Assembly (NCBI GenBank): GCA_046290435.1
Contig: JBKAGO010000054.1
Span: forward strand, 1-62,747
Source: CAVQUE01 sp046290435
GTDB taxonomy: Bacteria > Actinomycetota > Acidimicrobiia > Acidimicrobiales > UBA8592
DNA: 62,747 bases
Direction: 5' to 3'
This document shows, piece by piece, positions 16,121 through 24,905 of this stretch (position 1 is its first letter; every line of letters begins with the position of its first letter). The translations under genes and the position numbers were made by a program. Below the pieces are notes generated by a model. That model saw only the letters and a program-made list of their open reading frames with translations, was not told the DNA's origin and searched no databases.

Positions 16121-16728
16121 CCCGCGCCCGCTTCGATCACGACCCGGACGGGCGTGGGGTCGAATCCGTTGCAGGGGTTGTTGATCTGCGGGCAGTTGCT
16201 GATGATCACCAGCGTGTCGAGCTCGGCCCGCAGCGTGACCGACAGCCCCGGTGCGGAGATGCCGTCGACGATGCCGAGGCTGCCGTCGGGATCGACGGGG
16301 ACGTTCATGAACCAGTTGATGTTCGACTGGATGTCGCGCTTGCCGAGATCCCACCGCAGGTGCTCGTGGACGAAGTTCTCGACGCACGCGTGCTGATGGC
16401 GAGCGTGGTGGCCGTAGCGCAGCGTGTTCGACTCCTTCGAGCACGCGCCGCCCAGGGTGTCGTGGCGGGCGCAGGTGGTGTCGACGATGGTCATCAGCGC
16501 CCGGCCCTCGTTGGTGCGCAACACGGTGCCGGCGGTGAGGAACACGTTGCGCTGCGCGGCCATGGTGTCGGGGGCGCTGTAGCGCTCGGTGGTGTCGTCG
16601 GCGACGTACATCACGCAGTCGACCGCCTGGTTGCCGTGGAGGTCGACGATGGTGAGGGTCTGACCGGCGGCAACGACGGCCGACCACGGCGCCCGAGCCG
16701 GGACCACGGTGTCGAGGACGACGCTCAT
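16117..16728 (-). CDS. DUF1989 protein, urea-carboxylase-associated protein 2 / carboxyguanidine deiminase subunit type
   Basis: A 203-residue protein of the DUF1989 family (formerly urea amidolyase-associated protein 2). It has conserved Cys/His clusters that could bind metal: CARHDTLGGACSKE and HHARHQHACVENFVHEHL, then INWFMNVPVDPDG. In guanidine operons of other bacteria the pair of DUF1989 proteins forms carboxyguanidine deiminase (CgdAB), which turns carboxyguanidine into allophanate. Its start overlaps the stop of the first DUF1989 gene and its stop overlaps the carboxyltransferase start, so the three are translationally coupled. Assignment to guanidine rather than urea use rests on that family knowledge. 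Confidence 0.82.
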   Translation of the reverse strand: MSVVLDTVVPARAPWSAVVAAGQTLTIVDLHGNQAVDCVMYVADDTTERYSAPDTMAAQRNVFLTAGTVLRTNEGRALMTIVDTTCARHDTLGGACSKESNTLRYGHHARHQHACVENFVHEHLRWDLGKRDIQSNINWFMNVPVDPDGSLGIVDGISAPGLSVTLRAELDTLVIISNCPQINNPCNGFDPTPVRVVIEAGAG

Positions 16729-17651
16729 GCCACTCCCGCCCCGACCGCGACGGCGGGTCGCAGCGGGCCTGCGGCCAGACCCACGGCGATCTCGGTGTTC
16801 TGGTGGGCGCGCAGGCCTTCGGGTGTGGCGGTGCGCAGCGGATCGTCGCCTGCAGCGGGCAGCCCGCTCCAGGCGGTGACCCGCAGCGGCGTGACCGTGT
16901 AGTCCGGCCGGTCGTCGAGGGGATGGGGCACGTTCACGATGGTCACGAGCACGTCCATCTCACAGCGCAGCACCACCTCGGCGCCGGCACCGGCGGAGCT
17001 CAACAGCTCGATCGTGCCGTCGGGAGCGACCCGGGTTCCCTTGAAGAAGTTGACGTTGGGCGCGATGTCTCGCCGGCTGCGCCCGTCCTTTGCCAACGAC
17101 AGCGCGAACAGGTCGCGGCCGTTGGGTGTCGGACCCGAGATCGAGCCGTCGCCGTAGCGGTCCTCGACGACCAACCGGCTGGTGGTGCCACAGATGGTGT
17201 CGTGGCGGCCCGAGGTGTCGACGACGATCCCGGCGAGCACCCGCCCCATGTCCGACAGGAGCAGCTGGCCTTCGTGCAGGTACGCCTGCCACTGCACCTT
17301 GACGGTGTCCGCGACGTTGAGGCGTTCGGTGGGATGGTCCAGGCGGTGGACGAGCACGCCGGCGCACGCATCGCCGTCGCGGTCGACGAGGCGGATGTGG
17401 GTGCCACGCCGTGCGGCGATCGATGTGTAGCCGCCGCCGGCGACGAGCTCGTCCCACAGCACGTCGTCGGCGGCGACATCGGGTGGCAGGCCGGTCGCCG
17501 CGCTGGGCGGGACCGTTGGCATCGCGTCGACGACGGTGCCTGCCATCGAACGGGCGTGGGCTCGAGCCCCCGCCGTGGTCGCGGTCCCCGCTCCCACGGC
17601 GGCATCGTCACCGGAACCATCGGGGCCGGCGGTCTCTGTCTCAGGCGACAT
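16725..17651 (-). CDS. DUF1989 protein, urea-carboxylase-associated protein 1 / carboxyguanidine deiminase subunit type
   Basis: A 308-residue DUF1989 protein with an unusually long, low-complexity N-terminus (residues 1-50, rich in Ala, Gly and Thr). The core holds GRHDTICGTTSRLVVEDRYG and INPN-like DIAPNVNFFKGTRVAPDG, the counterparts of the motifs in the neighbour at 16117. As a pair they match UAAP1/UAAP2, i.e. CgdA/CgdB-type carboxyguanidine deiminase. ATG 17651 lies inside the end of the ATPase gene (11-bp overlap). A later start near residue 35 (MAGTVVDAMPTVPP) would remove the low-complexity part and cannot be excluded. Confidence 0.8.
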   Translation of the reverse strand: MSPETETAGPDGSGDDAAVGAGTATTAGARAHARSMAGTVVDAMPTVPPSAATGLPPDVAADDVLWDELVAGGGYTSIAARRGTHIRLVDRDGDACAGVLVHRLDHPTERLNVADTVKVQWQAYLHEGQLLLSDMGRVLAGIVVDTSGRHDTICGTTSRLVVEDRYGDGSISGPTPNGRDLFALSLAKDGRSRRDIAPNVNFFKGTRVAPDGTIELLSSAGAGAEVVLRCEMDVLVTIVNVPHPLDDRPDYTVTPLRVTAWSGLPAAGDDPLRTATPEGLRAHQNTEIAVGLAAGPLRPAVAVGAGVA

Positions 17652-18441
17652 CGGCCTGCTCCTCGGGTTCGGCGGTGTCGGTCTGCGGGGTGTGCAGCAG
17701 GTCCTCGATCTCGTCGACGAGGTCGAGGAAACGGGGGTCGCGCTTGACGCTCGGACCGCGGGCGGTCCCGAACGGCACGTCGACGACCTCGGCCACCCGG
17801 CCCGGACGCGGGGTCATGACGTAGATGCGGTCCGCCAGGTACACGGCCTCCTGCACGTCGTGGGTGACCATGAGGATCGTGGCCCGGGTGCGCTGCCACA
17901 GGGTCCGCAGGAACTCCTGCATGCTGCGTTTGGTCTGGGCGTCGAGGGCCCCGAAGGGTTCGTCGAGCAGCAGCACGTCGGGCTCGGGGGCCAGCGCCCG
18001 GGCGATGGCGACGCGCTGGCGCATGCCGCCGGACAGCTCCTTGGGCAGGTGGTCGGCGAAGGCCTTGAGCCCGACGATGTTCAACAGTTCGGTCACCCGC
18101 TCGTCGCGGTCGACTCGGGACATCCCGGCCACCTCGAGGCCGAAGGCGACGTTCTCTGCGACCGTCTTCCACGGATAGAGCGAGTACGCCTGGAACACCA
18201 TGCCCCGGTCCGGACCGGGCCCGACGACGGTGTCGCCGTCGACCTCCACCGCGCCGCTGGTGGCTGTGTCGAGCCCGGCGACGATGTTCAACAGCGTCGA
18301 CTTACCGCAGCCGGAGGCGCCGACGATGCAGACGAACTCGCCGGTGCCGACGTGGAGGTCGACGTCGTCGATAGCGCGGACCGTCTGACGCCGTCCGGCC
18401 GGGAAGTCCTTGACGAGGTTGCGGACGCTGACCTTTGCCAT
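17641..18441 (-). CDS. ABC transporter ATP-binding protein (TauB/SsuB type)
   Basis: A 266-residue ATPase: Walker A GASGCGKST (residues about 39-47), Q-loop FQAYSLYPW, signature LSGGMRQRVAIARAL, Walker B VLLLDEPFGALD and H-loop MVTHD. The sequence is of the nitrate/sulfonate/taurine class, matching the NMT1-type binding protein and the single permease beside it. Start ATG 18441 overlaps the stop of the permease. In the operon context it powers import of the substrate consumed by the carboxylase module, plausibly guanidine or a related amidine. Confidence 0.9.
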   Translation of the reverse strand: MAKVSVRNLVKDFPAGRRQTVRAIDDVDLHVGTGEFVCIVGASGCGKSTLLNIVAGLDTATSGAVEVDGDTVVGPGPDRGMVFQAYSLYPWKTVAENVAFGLEVAGMSRVDRDERVTELLNIVGLKAFADHLPKELSGGMRQRVAIARALAPEPDVLLLDEPFGALDAQTKRSMQEFLRTLWQRTRATILMVTHDVQEAVYLADRIYVMTPRPGRVAEVVDVPFGTARGPSVKRDPRFLDLVDEIEDLLHTPQTDTAEPEEQADVA

Positions 18442-19409
18442 CAGTCGACCGCCCATCGGGCAGTTCGGCGGCGCAGCCATCGCAGCGCGAGGTCGCTGGC
18501 GAGGCCGATCAGGCCGAAGATCAGCAGCAGGGCGAACATGCGGTCGATGGCCCGGAAGCGCTGCGCCCGCACGATGCGGAACGCCAGGCCGTCCTGGGCG
18601 GCCAGCAGTTCGGCGACCACCAGCATCAGCCATGCGGCGGCGAGGTTGATGCGGGCGACGTCGACGATGCCCGGCCACGAGTGCGGCAGGATCACCCGCC
18701 GCAACACCGTGAGGCGCCGAGCGCCGAGCGTGTACGAGGCCTTGACGAGCTCGATCGGCACCGAGCGGGCGACGTCGGCCACCATCAGCGTGTTGAAGAA
18801 CACCGTGCCCACGATGATGAGCGCCACCTTCGGCGCCTCGTCGATGCCCAGCCAGATCAGGAACAGCGGCGTGAGCGCGGTGGCGGGGATGTAGCGCAGG
18901 AACCCGATCTGGGGTTCGAAGTACGCCTCGAACGTGGCGAAGCTGCCGATCAGCACGCCCAGCAGCACCCCGATGACGATGCTGACCGAGTAGCCGATGC
19001 CGACACGCTGGGTGCTGGCGGCGAGGTCGGGCAGCAGCTCGTCGGCCCGGTACATCTCGACGAGCGCCCGCCACGTCTCGGCGATCGTCGGCACCGCGAA
19101 GCCGTCGGATGCGAACACCGTCGATGCCAGCACCCACAACAACAGGGTCGACGCGACACCGGCGCCGATGGCAGCGCGGCGCAGCCCGACGGGGATGTCG
19201 CCGCGCAGGCGCAGCAGCGCACCCTGGCGGTGACCCCGCGTCCCGGCGCCGCCGGCCTCGACCGCGATGTCCGGGTCGGCGGGATCCGCCGACCCAGTCG
19301 CCGCGTCCGCGGCATCGGCGTCGGAGGCGGCGCCGGCAGCACCCGCGGCGGCGGCCGGCACGCCGGTGGGCGAGGCCCCCGAGGTGCCGGTCGCCGCCGG
19401 CGAGCTCAT
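18441..19409 (-). CDS. ABC transporter permease (TauC/SsuC type)
   Basis: A 322-residue membrane protein. Residues 1-70 are a cytoplasmic low-complexity Ala/Asp/Gly region; then come about six transmembrane helices with the permease EAA-type loop (VKASYTLGARRLTVLRRVILP near residue 210). ATG 19409 gives overlap with the binding-protein gene (stop at 19406). Like its neighbours it is of the nitrate/taurine importer class and would form a homodimer in the membrane. Confidence 0.88.
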   Translation of the reverse strand: MSSPAATGTSGASPTGVPAAAAGAAGAASDADAADAATGSADPADPDIAVEAGGAGTRGHRQGALLRLRGDIPVGLRRAAIGAGVASTLLLWVLASTVFASDGFAVPTIAETWRALVEMYRADELLPDLAASTQRVGIGYSVSIVIGVLLGVLIGSFATFEAYFEPQIGFLRYIPATALTPLFLIWLGIDEAPKVALIIVGTVFFNTLMVADVARSVPIELVKASYTLGARRLTVLRRVILPHSWPGIVDVARINLAAAWLMLVVAELLAAQDGLAFRIVRAQRFRAIDRMFALLLIFGLIGLASDLALRWLRRRTARWAVD

Positions 19410-20524
19410 CCGCCGCTCCGGTCGACCCAGTCCTGGGTGAAGGAGCTGTCGAACAGGCCGTCGAGCGGGGCCTCGGTCTCGGTGAAACCGGAGTCGACGA
19501 GGAAGGGGTTGATCAGCTCGGCGGTGTGGATCAGCGAGGTCGTGTCGTCGCCGGGAGCGAAGGCGGCCAGGGCGTCCTCGGCGCTGAAGATGGTGGTGCC
19601 GTCGGCGAACTCCAGGTACTCCTCGACGCTCGTGCCGGCCACCTCGGCCATGATCTCGAGCGCCTCGTCGGGGTTCTCGTCCATCCACTCGAGGGTGAGG
19701 TACCAGGCGTCGACCAGCTTCTGGACCGCCTGCGGGTTGCCGTCGACGATCTCGCGGGTGGCCACGATGTGGTCAGGGATGAGGCCGGGGAAGTCGGCCG
19801 AGCTGAACAGTTCGATCGAGCCCTCGCGCTCGAGTGCGGTGAGCCAGAACGGGGCGAACACGCCGACGCAGTCGAACTCACCGGCGGCGAAGCTGGCGGC
19901 TGCGGCGTCGGTCGGGACGCCCCGGAAGTCGATGTCGTCCTCGGTGAGGCCCACCGAGTTGAGGCCCTGCACCAACAAGAAGTGGTCGACGACGCCGGCC
20001 TCGGCGGCGATGGTCTTGCCCGCCAGGTCCTCGATGGAGGTGATGGACCCGTCGCAGATGATCTTGTCATTGCCGGTGGAGTTGTCGTTGACGACCACGA
20101 TGACCTGCTCGTCGCCGAAGGCGACGCTGGCCATGGTGTCGTTGAGGGTCTGGGTGACGAAGTCGAGCTCGCCGACGGCCATGGCGTCGATGCTGGCCAG
20201 GTAGTCGGCGAAGAAGATCAGCTCGACGTCGAGGCCGACCTCTTCGAAGATGCCGGCCTGCTCGGTGACGGCCAGTGGGAACCAACCGGGCCAGGCGGAG
20301 TAGCCGATGGTGATCGAGTCGACCTCGGCGGGGTCGGCGGCAGCCTCGCCCTCCTCCGATGCCTCGTCGGACTCGGCGGCGCCATCGGTGGCTTCGGGTG
20401 CGGGCTCGGCCGCATCGGTGTCGTCGTCTCCGCCGCATCCTGCGGCGAGCGCGAGCACGACGGCGAGAGCGAGGAACAGCCGGAGCAGGGTCCGGGGCAG
20501 GATTCGGGGCATTGACGGGAGCAT
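19406..20524 (-). CDS. ABC transporter substrate-binding lipoprotein (NMT1/TauA type)
   Basis: A 372-residue lipoprotein: signal peptide ending in the lipobox LAAGC (Cys30), then an acidic Asp/Glu/Ala linker to about residue 68, then a type II periplasmic-binding fold beginning ITIGYSAWPGWFPLAVTEQ and including GLDVELIFFADY. The GYSAWPGW start resembles binding proteins of urea-carboxylase/guanidine operons. It is the first gene of the transporter operon; CAGGAGG lies eight bases before the ATG. A promoter overlapped by a perfect palindrome lies upstream. Confidence 0.9.
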   Translation of the reverse strand: MLPSMPRILPRTLLRLFLALAVVLALAAGCGGDDDTDAAEPAPEATDGAAESDEASEEGEAAADPAEVDSITIGYSAWPGWFPLAVTEQAGIFEEVGLDVELIFFADYLASIDAMAVGELDFVTQTLNDTMASVAFGDEQVIVVVNDNSTGNDKIICDGSITSIEDLAGKTIAAEAGVVDHFLLVQGLNSVGLTEDDIDFRGVPTDAAAASFAAGEFDCVGVFAPFWLTALEREGSIELFSSADFPGLIPDHIVATREIVDGNPQAVQKLVDAWYLTLEWMDENPDEALEIMAEVAGTSVEEYLEFADGTTIFSAEDALAAFAPGDDTTSLIHTAELINPFLVDSGFTETEAPLDGLFDSSFTQDWVDRSGG

Positions 20525-20551
20525 CGAGTGCCTCCTGGTCGAGGTGCGCCC

Positions 20552-20590
20552 AACCTAGAGAGGTCTCCGTTTCCGTCGAATGTCATTCGA
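20552..20590 (-). promoter_or_regulatory. Promoter and palindromic operator of the guanidine/urea-type operon
   Basis: On the minus strand -35 TTCGAC (20575-20580), 17-bp spacer and -10 TAGGTT (20552-20557) precede the binding-protein gene. TCGAATG-T-CATTCGA (20576-20590), a perfect palindrome with 7-bp arms, overlaps the -35. The TetR gene directly upstream is the obvious candidate to bind it. No guanidine-I (ykkC) riboswitch motif such as CUAGGGUUCCG was seen in the leader. Confidence 0.6.
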
Positions 20591-20691
20591 AATAAGCCCG
20601 CGTGTCCGCTCGCTGTTGTGTTTCTTTCTCACAAGCCCCGTACGGGCCGAGCCGGGCGAGGTCAGGTGAAGGCAGACGGTGCCGGCCGACG

Positions 20692-21414
20692 TCACGCGGT
20701 ATCGGCGCCGATGGCGCCGAGCCGAGCGGGATCGGCCAGCAGGCCCCGCACCACCAGGTCGGCCAGGAACGACCCGATCGCCGCCGGATCCGACGGGGCC
20801 ACCGACCTGCCCGGACCGCCCGCACCGCTGCGCCCGGTCGGGTGCCTGAACCAGTGCTGCACGGCCTCGTCGTTGGCGAGGACCGTCACCGCGGTGAGGT
20901 CGGCGTCGACCGGCACGAACTCGCCGTCGTCGACGCCCTGGCGCACGATCTCGGCGACCTCGTCGAGCAGCCGCTGCCGGTCGGCCCAATAGCGGTCGAA
21001 GCCGTCGGGATCGTCGCCGGCGAGGCGATGGATCTCGTTGAAGTCGAAGGGCAACTCACACAGGGCGGCGGCGTCGGCCCGGACGAACGCGTGGAGTCGG
21101 CGACCGGCATCGGGGAAGCGCTCGCGCACCTCGGCCACGATCGTCAGCGGCTCGCGGTTCACCTCGATGACGATGCGCTCGAAGATGTCGTGCTTGCTCT
21201 GGAAGTAGTAGTAGAGCGACGACACCCCGAGCCCGACCGCCTCGGCGATGTCGGCCATCGTCGTCGCGGCGACGCCCTGGCGGGCGAACAGCCGCACCGC
21301 GGCACGCACGATCTCGTCGGGCACCGGCCCCTCCGACGTGCGTTCGCGCTTGCGGGGACGGCCCGCCCCCGGCGCCCGGGTGCGGGGCCGATCCGAGAAG
21401 CGACGAGCAGCCAC
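20692..21414 (-). CDS. TetR-family regulator of the guanidine/urea-type operon
   Basis: A 240-residue TetR protein: helix-turn-helix IVRAAVRLFARQGVAATTM, then IAEAVGLGVSSLYYYFQSK (residues about 35-75), and a larger C-terminal domain. The N-terminal 25 residues are Arg/Pro-rich. It is read in the same direction as the transporter operon that begins 168 bp downstream and lies just 9 bp after the fused permease of the other ABC operon. A leaderless -10 box (TAGGTT) whose first three bases are that permease's stop codon suggests it also has its own promoter. The palindrome at 20576-20590 is its likely target. Confidence 0.88.
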   Translation of the reverse strand: MAARRFSDRPRTRAPGAGRPRKRERTSEGPVPDEIVRAAVRLFARQGVAATTMADIAEAVGLGVSSLYYYFQSKHDIFERIVIEVNREPLTIVAEVRERFPDAGRRLHAFVRADAAALCELPFDFNEIHRLAGDDPDGFDRYWADRQRLLDEVAEIVRQGVDDGEFVPVDADLTAVTVLANDEAVQHWFRHPTGRSGAGGPGRSVAPSDPAAIGSFLADLVVRGLLADPARLGAIGADTA

Positions 21415-21420
21415 GCCCCG

Positions 21421-21426
21421 AACCTA
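21421..21426 (-). promoter_or_regulatory. Candidate leaderless -10 box (TAGGTT) of the TetR gene
   Basis: Minus-strand TAGGTT, then CGGGGC, then GTG. The TAG is at the same time the stop codon of the upstream permease gene. Confidence 0.45.
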
Positions 21427-23250
21427 CCGGGACGCGCCCGCCGAGATCGTCGGCCCGCCGCGACCACGGGCGCCCGATCCCCCGGGAATACGCTCGCGCT
21501 GCGCTTCGTCGCCGGCGCGCACCCTCGCCCGATGCCTCCGCTCCGGGGCGACCGCCGCAGCCGAGACCGCCAACACCGAGGCGAGGGCGAGCGCAGCAGC
21601 AGGCGCAGCGGTGGCCCACGGGGCCCGTTCCACGTAGTCGATCCCCTCGGAGAGCACCAGACCCCAATCCGGCTGCGGGGGACGGGCACCGAGACCGAGG
21701 AAACCGAGAGACGCAAGGGCAAGGGCCACGCCCGGGAGGCGGATCAGAGCGTGGCGACCGAGCGCCGGGATGATCGCAGGCAGGATGTGGACCACAGAGA
21801 GCTCCATGCGGCCGACACCGGAGACAGGCAGCCACCTGATGTGCGGCGCGGCCCGGGCCTCCTCGATGAGCGCCGCAGCGTGCGACACCATCGGCGGCCA
21901 GCTGACCCAGAGCACCGCCAGCGCCGCACCGAACGTACTGGGACCGGACAGAGCGGCCACGACGACGCCGGCGATGATCGGCGGTGTGGCGTTGGCGATC
22001 TCAACGGGACCCCGGATGCCCCGGGTCGCGAAGCCGACGACGAGCGAGATCGCCATGGCTGCGGCAACGACGGCGACGGCGGGCAGGAGCGTGTCGATGG
22101 CCCCGTGTGCGACACGGGCCAAGACGTCCCGGCCGCTGGCATCAGCACCCAGAGGCAGGCGCCATGAGGGCCGTGCGAGCCGCTCGTTGTCCAGACCGAA
22201 CGGATCCCGCGGCAGCCCGGCGATCAGCAGGGCAGCCATGAGGACGACCCCCAGGCCGAAAACCCTCCGCGCTGCTCGCACGTCGCGGACCGGCTCGGGT
22301 GGCGGCCGCAGCGCACCCGCGGGCAACGGTCCCCCGTGCAGGAAGCGTCGCAGCGCCCCAGCCAGGATGCCGACACCGACCGCCGTCGACGCGACCAGCA
22401 GCAGGCCGGCCTGCAGCGCCGGCAGATCCTGGGCGTTGGCGGCGCCGAGTAGCAGCCGACCGATGCCGGGAATCGCGAAGACCTGCTCCACCGCCACAGC
22501 ACCACCGAGCAGACCGACGAAGACCAGCCCCATCTGGTCGACAACGGCGGCCCCGGCGCGCCGCAGGACCCCCAGCGCGACGACCCGCGAAGGAGCCCCC
22601 GCAAGGCGCCAGGCATCGACCCAGGTCTCGCCGGCGGACCCGACGACGGCGTCGGCGAGGAGGCGGCCCGACAGACCGCCGGCGGGCAGACCGAGCGCCA
22701 GACTCGGGAGCACGAGGTGCTGCGGCGATGACCACCCGAACGGCGGCAGCACGTTCAGGAGTACCCCGAAGACGACGAGCAGCACCGTGGCAAGGAGGAA
22801 CTCCGGCATCGCCGTCAACACCACGCCCATCGGCCCCGGAGGCTTCACGGGCCGGTCCTCGACGACGGCCCGCACCGACGGCGTCACCAGTGCCGCCATC
22901 ACGATCACGGCCACGATCGACGCGTAGAACGCCAACATGGCGGACACGCCGAGCGCCTCGATCACACCGGGGCCGACCGGAGAGCCGCTGACCCACGATG
23001 TTCCCAGGTCGCCGCGCAGCACGCCGCTCCACCAACGGGCGCTGAGCGTCAGTGGACCGCCCTCGAGGCCGACCTGCGCGCGGATGGCCTCGAGGGCCTC
23101 GGGCGTGGCCTCGAGCTCTGCGTACCGCGCGCGCAGGATCGTTGCCGCCGGATCTCGCCGCGAGAGCCAGGGCAGCGCTCCGACGAAGGCGAGGAGCGCT
23201 GCCCCGGCGACGAGGCGAGAGATCAGCGGGACGGGATCAGGACGGTGCAC
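21424..23250 (-). CDS. Fused ABC transporter permease (DppB-DppC type in one chain)
   Basis: A 608-residue membrane protein carrying two complete peptide/nickel-type permease units. The N-terminal half has the DppB layout (ITASARWW-like loop before the membrane core, EQVFAIPGIGRLLLGAA near residue 270). The C-terminal half has the DppC layout (LPLGADASGRDVLARVAHGA near residue 375; FLGLGARPPQPDWGLVLSEG near residue 530). These are normally two proteins. GTG 23250 overlaps the end of the binding-protein gene by 14 bp. The C-terminal 40 residues are Arg/Gly-rich and cytoplasmic. Substrate is unknown: peptide, nickel chelate or other. Confidence 0.85.
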   Translation of the reverse strand: MHRPDPVPLISRLVAGAALLAFVGALPWLSRRDPAATILRARYAELEATPEALEAIRAQVGLEGGPLTLSARWWSGVLRGDLGTSWVSGSPVGPGVIEALGVSAMLAFYASIVAVIVMAALVTPSVRAVVEDRPVKPPGPMGVVLTAMPEFLLATVLLVVFGVLLNVLPPFGWSSPQHLVLPSLALGLPAGGLSGRLLADAVVGSAGETWVDAWRLAGAPSRVVALGVLRRAGAAVVDQMGLVFVGLLGGAVAVEQVFAIPGIGRLLLGAANAQDLPALQAGLLLVASTAVGVGILAGALRRFLHGGPLPAGALRPPPEPVRDVRAARRVFGLGVVLMAALLIAGLPRDPFGLDNERLARPSWRLPLGADASGRDVLARVAHGAIDTLLPAVAVVAAAMAISLVVGFATRGIRGPVEIANATPPIIAGVVVAALSGPSTFGAALAVLWVSWPPMVSHAAALIEEARAAPHIRWLPVSGVGRMELSVVHILPAIIPALGRHALIRLPGVALALASLGFLGLGARPPQPDWGLVLSEGIDYVERAPWATAAPAAALALASVLAVSAAAVAPERRHRARVRAGDEAQRERIPGGSGARGRGGPTISAGASR

Positions 23251-24787
23251 TGTGTGTCGTCGACGCAGTGACCAGCAGCCGCTCACGAGGATCGCGCGCA
23301 GCATCGACGACCGAGGCCGACTCGCCTTGGATCACACGCTCGTGGACGAGCGGAATGGCGGCGTCGGTCGCGAGGATCGCGGCCTCGGCGGCCATGATGG
23401 CGACTCGGCGTTCGTCACCGGTCTCGGTCTGCGCCGCCTCGGCGATGAGAGCGTCGACATCGGGATCGCACAACTGGGCGATCGAGAATCCGCCGTCGCA
23501 CACGAAGTCCGCCTCGAAGTAGGCCACGGGGTCGCCGGAGTCGAGCACAGTGCTGCGCGAGAGGATGAAGGCGTCGAACACACCGCCGAGCGCGTCGGCC
23601 TCGATGAACTGGTACTCGCGTACGTCCTGGGTCACCACGAAACCTGCGGCTTCGAGCTGCTGTTCGATGATGACCGCCACCTCGGGCAGTTCGGACCGGT
23701 CGGTGTAGGTACCCAGCACGATCTCGATCCCGTCGACCGTCGCCGGCTCGGCCCGGCCGGCGAGGATCGACCGGTAGTCGTCGGTGTCACGGAGCTCGGT
23801 GGTCCAGGCCAGGGCGGGGCCGAGCAGCCCGGAGGCTTCGTCGGCACGGCCCTCGTAGGCCGAGTTCACGATCGCAGCGCGCTCGACCGCCTCTCGTGCC
23901 GCCGCTCGTACGGCCGGGTCGGCGAAGGGTCCGGACTCGACGTTGAGATACAGCGTGTTGGTGCGCGGCATGGGGACCTCGTGGATCAGGCCGTCGTCGA
24001 TGTTGACCGCCTGACCCGGGGGAATCGCCTCGACGATGACGGCGCCTTCGCCGGTGCGCAGCGCCGCCGCCCGAGCGGTGCCGTCGGGCACGAATGCGAC
24101 GTCGATGCCCGCTGCGACGGCGGGCTCTCCCCAGTAGTCGTCGGCGCGGTCGAGTGTTGCGCCGACCACACCGTCGACGGCGACGAGCTCGAAGGGACCG
24201 GTGCCGGTCCCGACGGGATCGACCACGTCACCTTCGTAGGCAGCCGGCGCCAGGATCGACAGCTGCGGGCTCGACAGGCGTTGCGGCAGGAGCGGGTCGG
24301 ACGCAGCTGTCGTGAGGACGATCTCGTCCCCGTCGACTCCGACCCCGAGTTCGACGCCGCGCAGGATGCGCGGGGTCGGATCCGCGCTGGCGGCGGCCTG
24401 CAGTGCGACGGCGACGGCTTCGGCATCGAGTGCCGAGCCGTCGTGGAACTCGACGCCTTCGCGGATGCTGAAGCGCCAGGTCAGTTCGTCCTCACGGTCC
24501 CAGCTCGTTGCGAGCATGGGCTGCGGATCTCCCGCATCGTCGAGGACCACCAAGGTCTCGGCCGTGCTCCAGCGCGAGAGCTTGAACGCATCATCGCTGA
24601 AAGGGCTCAGCGCAGAGCGCGGGGGCAGGAGCATGACGACCGAGATCCGGTCGTCGCTCTGGGCAGCTGCGTCGCCGCCCGATGGTGAGCACGCCGCTGC
24701 CAGCAGGGCGAGGGCCGCCAAGGTGATGACCGCCACGCGGCGGCCCCGCTGGTGGTGCCTGTTGCGGCGAGCTGTCGATATCTGCAC
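23237..24787 (-). CDS. ABC transporter substrate-binding lipoprotein (family 5, DppA/NikA type)
   Basis: A 516-residue lipoprotein with signal peptide and lipobox LAAAC (Cys33), then the family 5 solute-binding fold (SWDREDELTWRFSIREGVEF about residue 90, DPVGTGTGPFELVAVDG about residue 190). The start is GTG 24787, with AGAGGA upstream; the open frame extends further but into low-complexity sequence. It sits between the ATPases and the fused permease, so the operon order is ATPase, ATPase, binding protein, permease. Family 5 proteins bind peptides, nickel, opines or glycosides; the ligand cannot be deduced here. Confidence 0.88.
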   Translation of the reverse strand: MQISTARRNRHHQRGRRVAVITLAALALLAAACSPSGGDAAAQSDDRISVVMLLPPRSALSPFSDDAFKLSRWSTAETLVVLDDAGDPQPMLATSWDREDELTWRFSIREGVEFHDGSALDAEAVAVALQAAASADPTPRILRGVELGVGVDGDEIVLTTAASDPLLPQRLSSPQLSILAPAAYEGDVVDPVGTGTGPFELVAVDGVVGATLDRADDYWGEPAVAAGIDVAFVPDGTARAAALRTGEGAVIVEAIPPGQAVNIDDGLIHEVPMPRTNTLYLNVESGPFADPAVRAAAREAVERAAIVNSAYEGRADEASGLLGPALAWTTELRDTDDYRSILAGRAEPATVDGIEIVLGTYTDRSELPEVAVIIEQQLEAAGFVVTQDVREYQFIEADALGGVFDAFILSRSTVLDSGDPVAYFEADFVCDGGFSIAQLCDPDVDALIAEAAQTETGDERRVAIMAAEAAILATDAAIPLVHERVIQGESASVVDAARDPRERLLVTASTTHSAPS

Positions 24788-24838
24788 GGGAATCCTCTCG
24801 TTCCGATTCAGCGCGGGCCCGGAGCGGCCCGAAGCAAT

Positions 24839-24871
24839 CGGTTGGTTGGTTGGGTGGGTGCGTGGGTGTGG
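24839..24871 (+). other. G-rich TTGG repeat, possible G-quadruplex
   Basis: The plus strand has GGTTGGTTGG followed by TTGGGTGGGTGCGTGGG, five or more closely spaced G runs, in the 118-bp gap between the ATPase and binding-protein genes of a leftward operon. The G-rich strand is the template strand. Structure formation is only predicted. Confidence 0.3.
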
Positions 24872-24905
24872 CGGCAATCAGTCGGGTCGGCAGGTCGTCG
24901 GGCAG

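Noticed and set aside
20525..20691. Guanidine riboswitch in the leader of the guanidine-type operon
   Set aside because: Neither the ykkC core (CUAGGGUUCCG) nor paired ACGR hairpins could be seen; a TetR palindrome is present instead.
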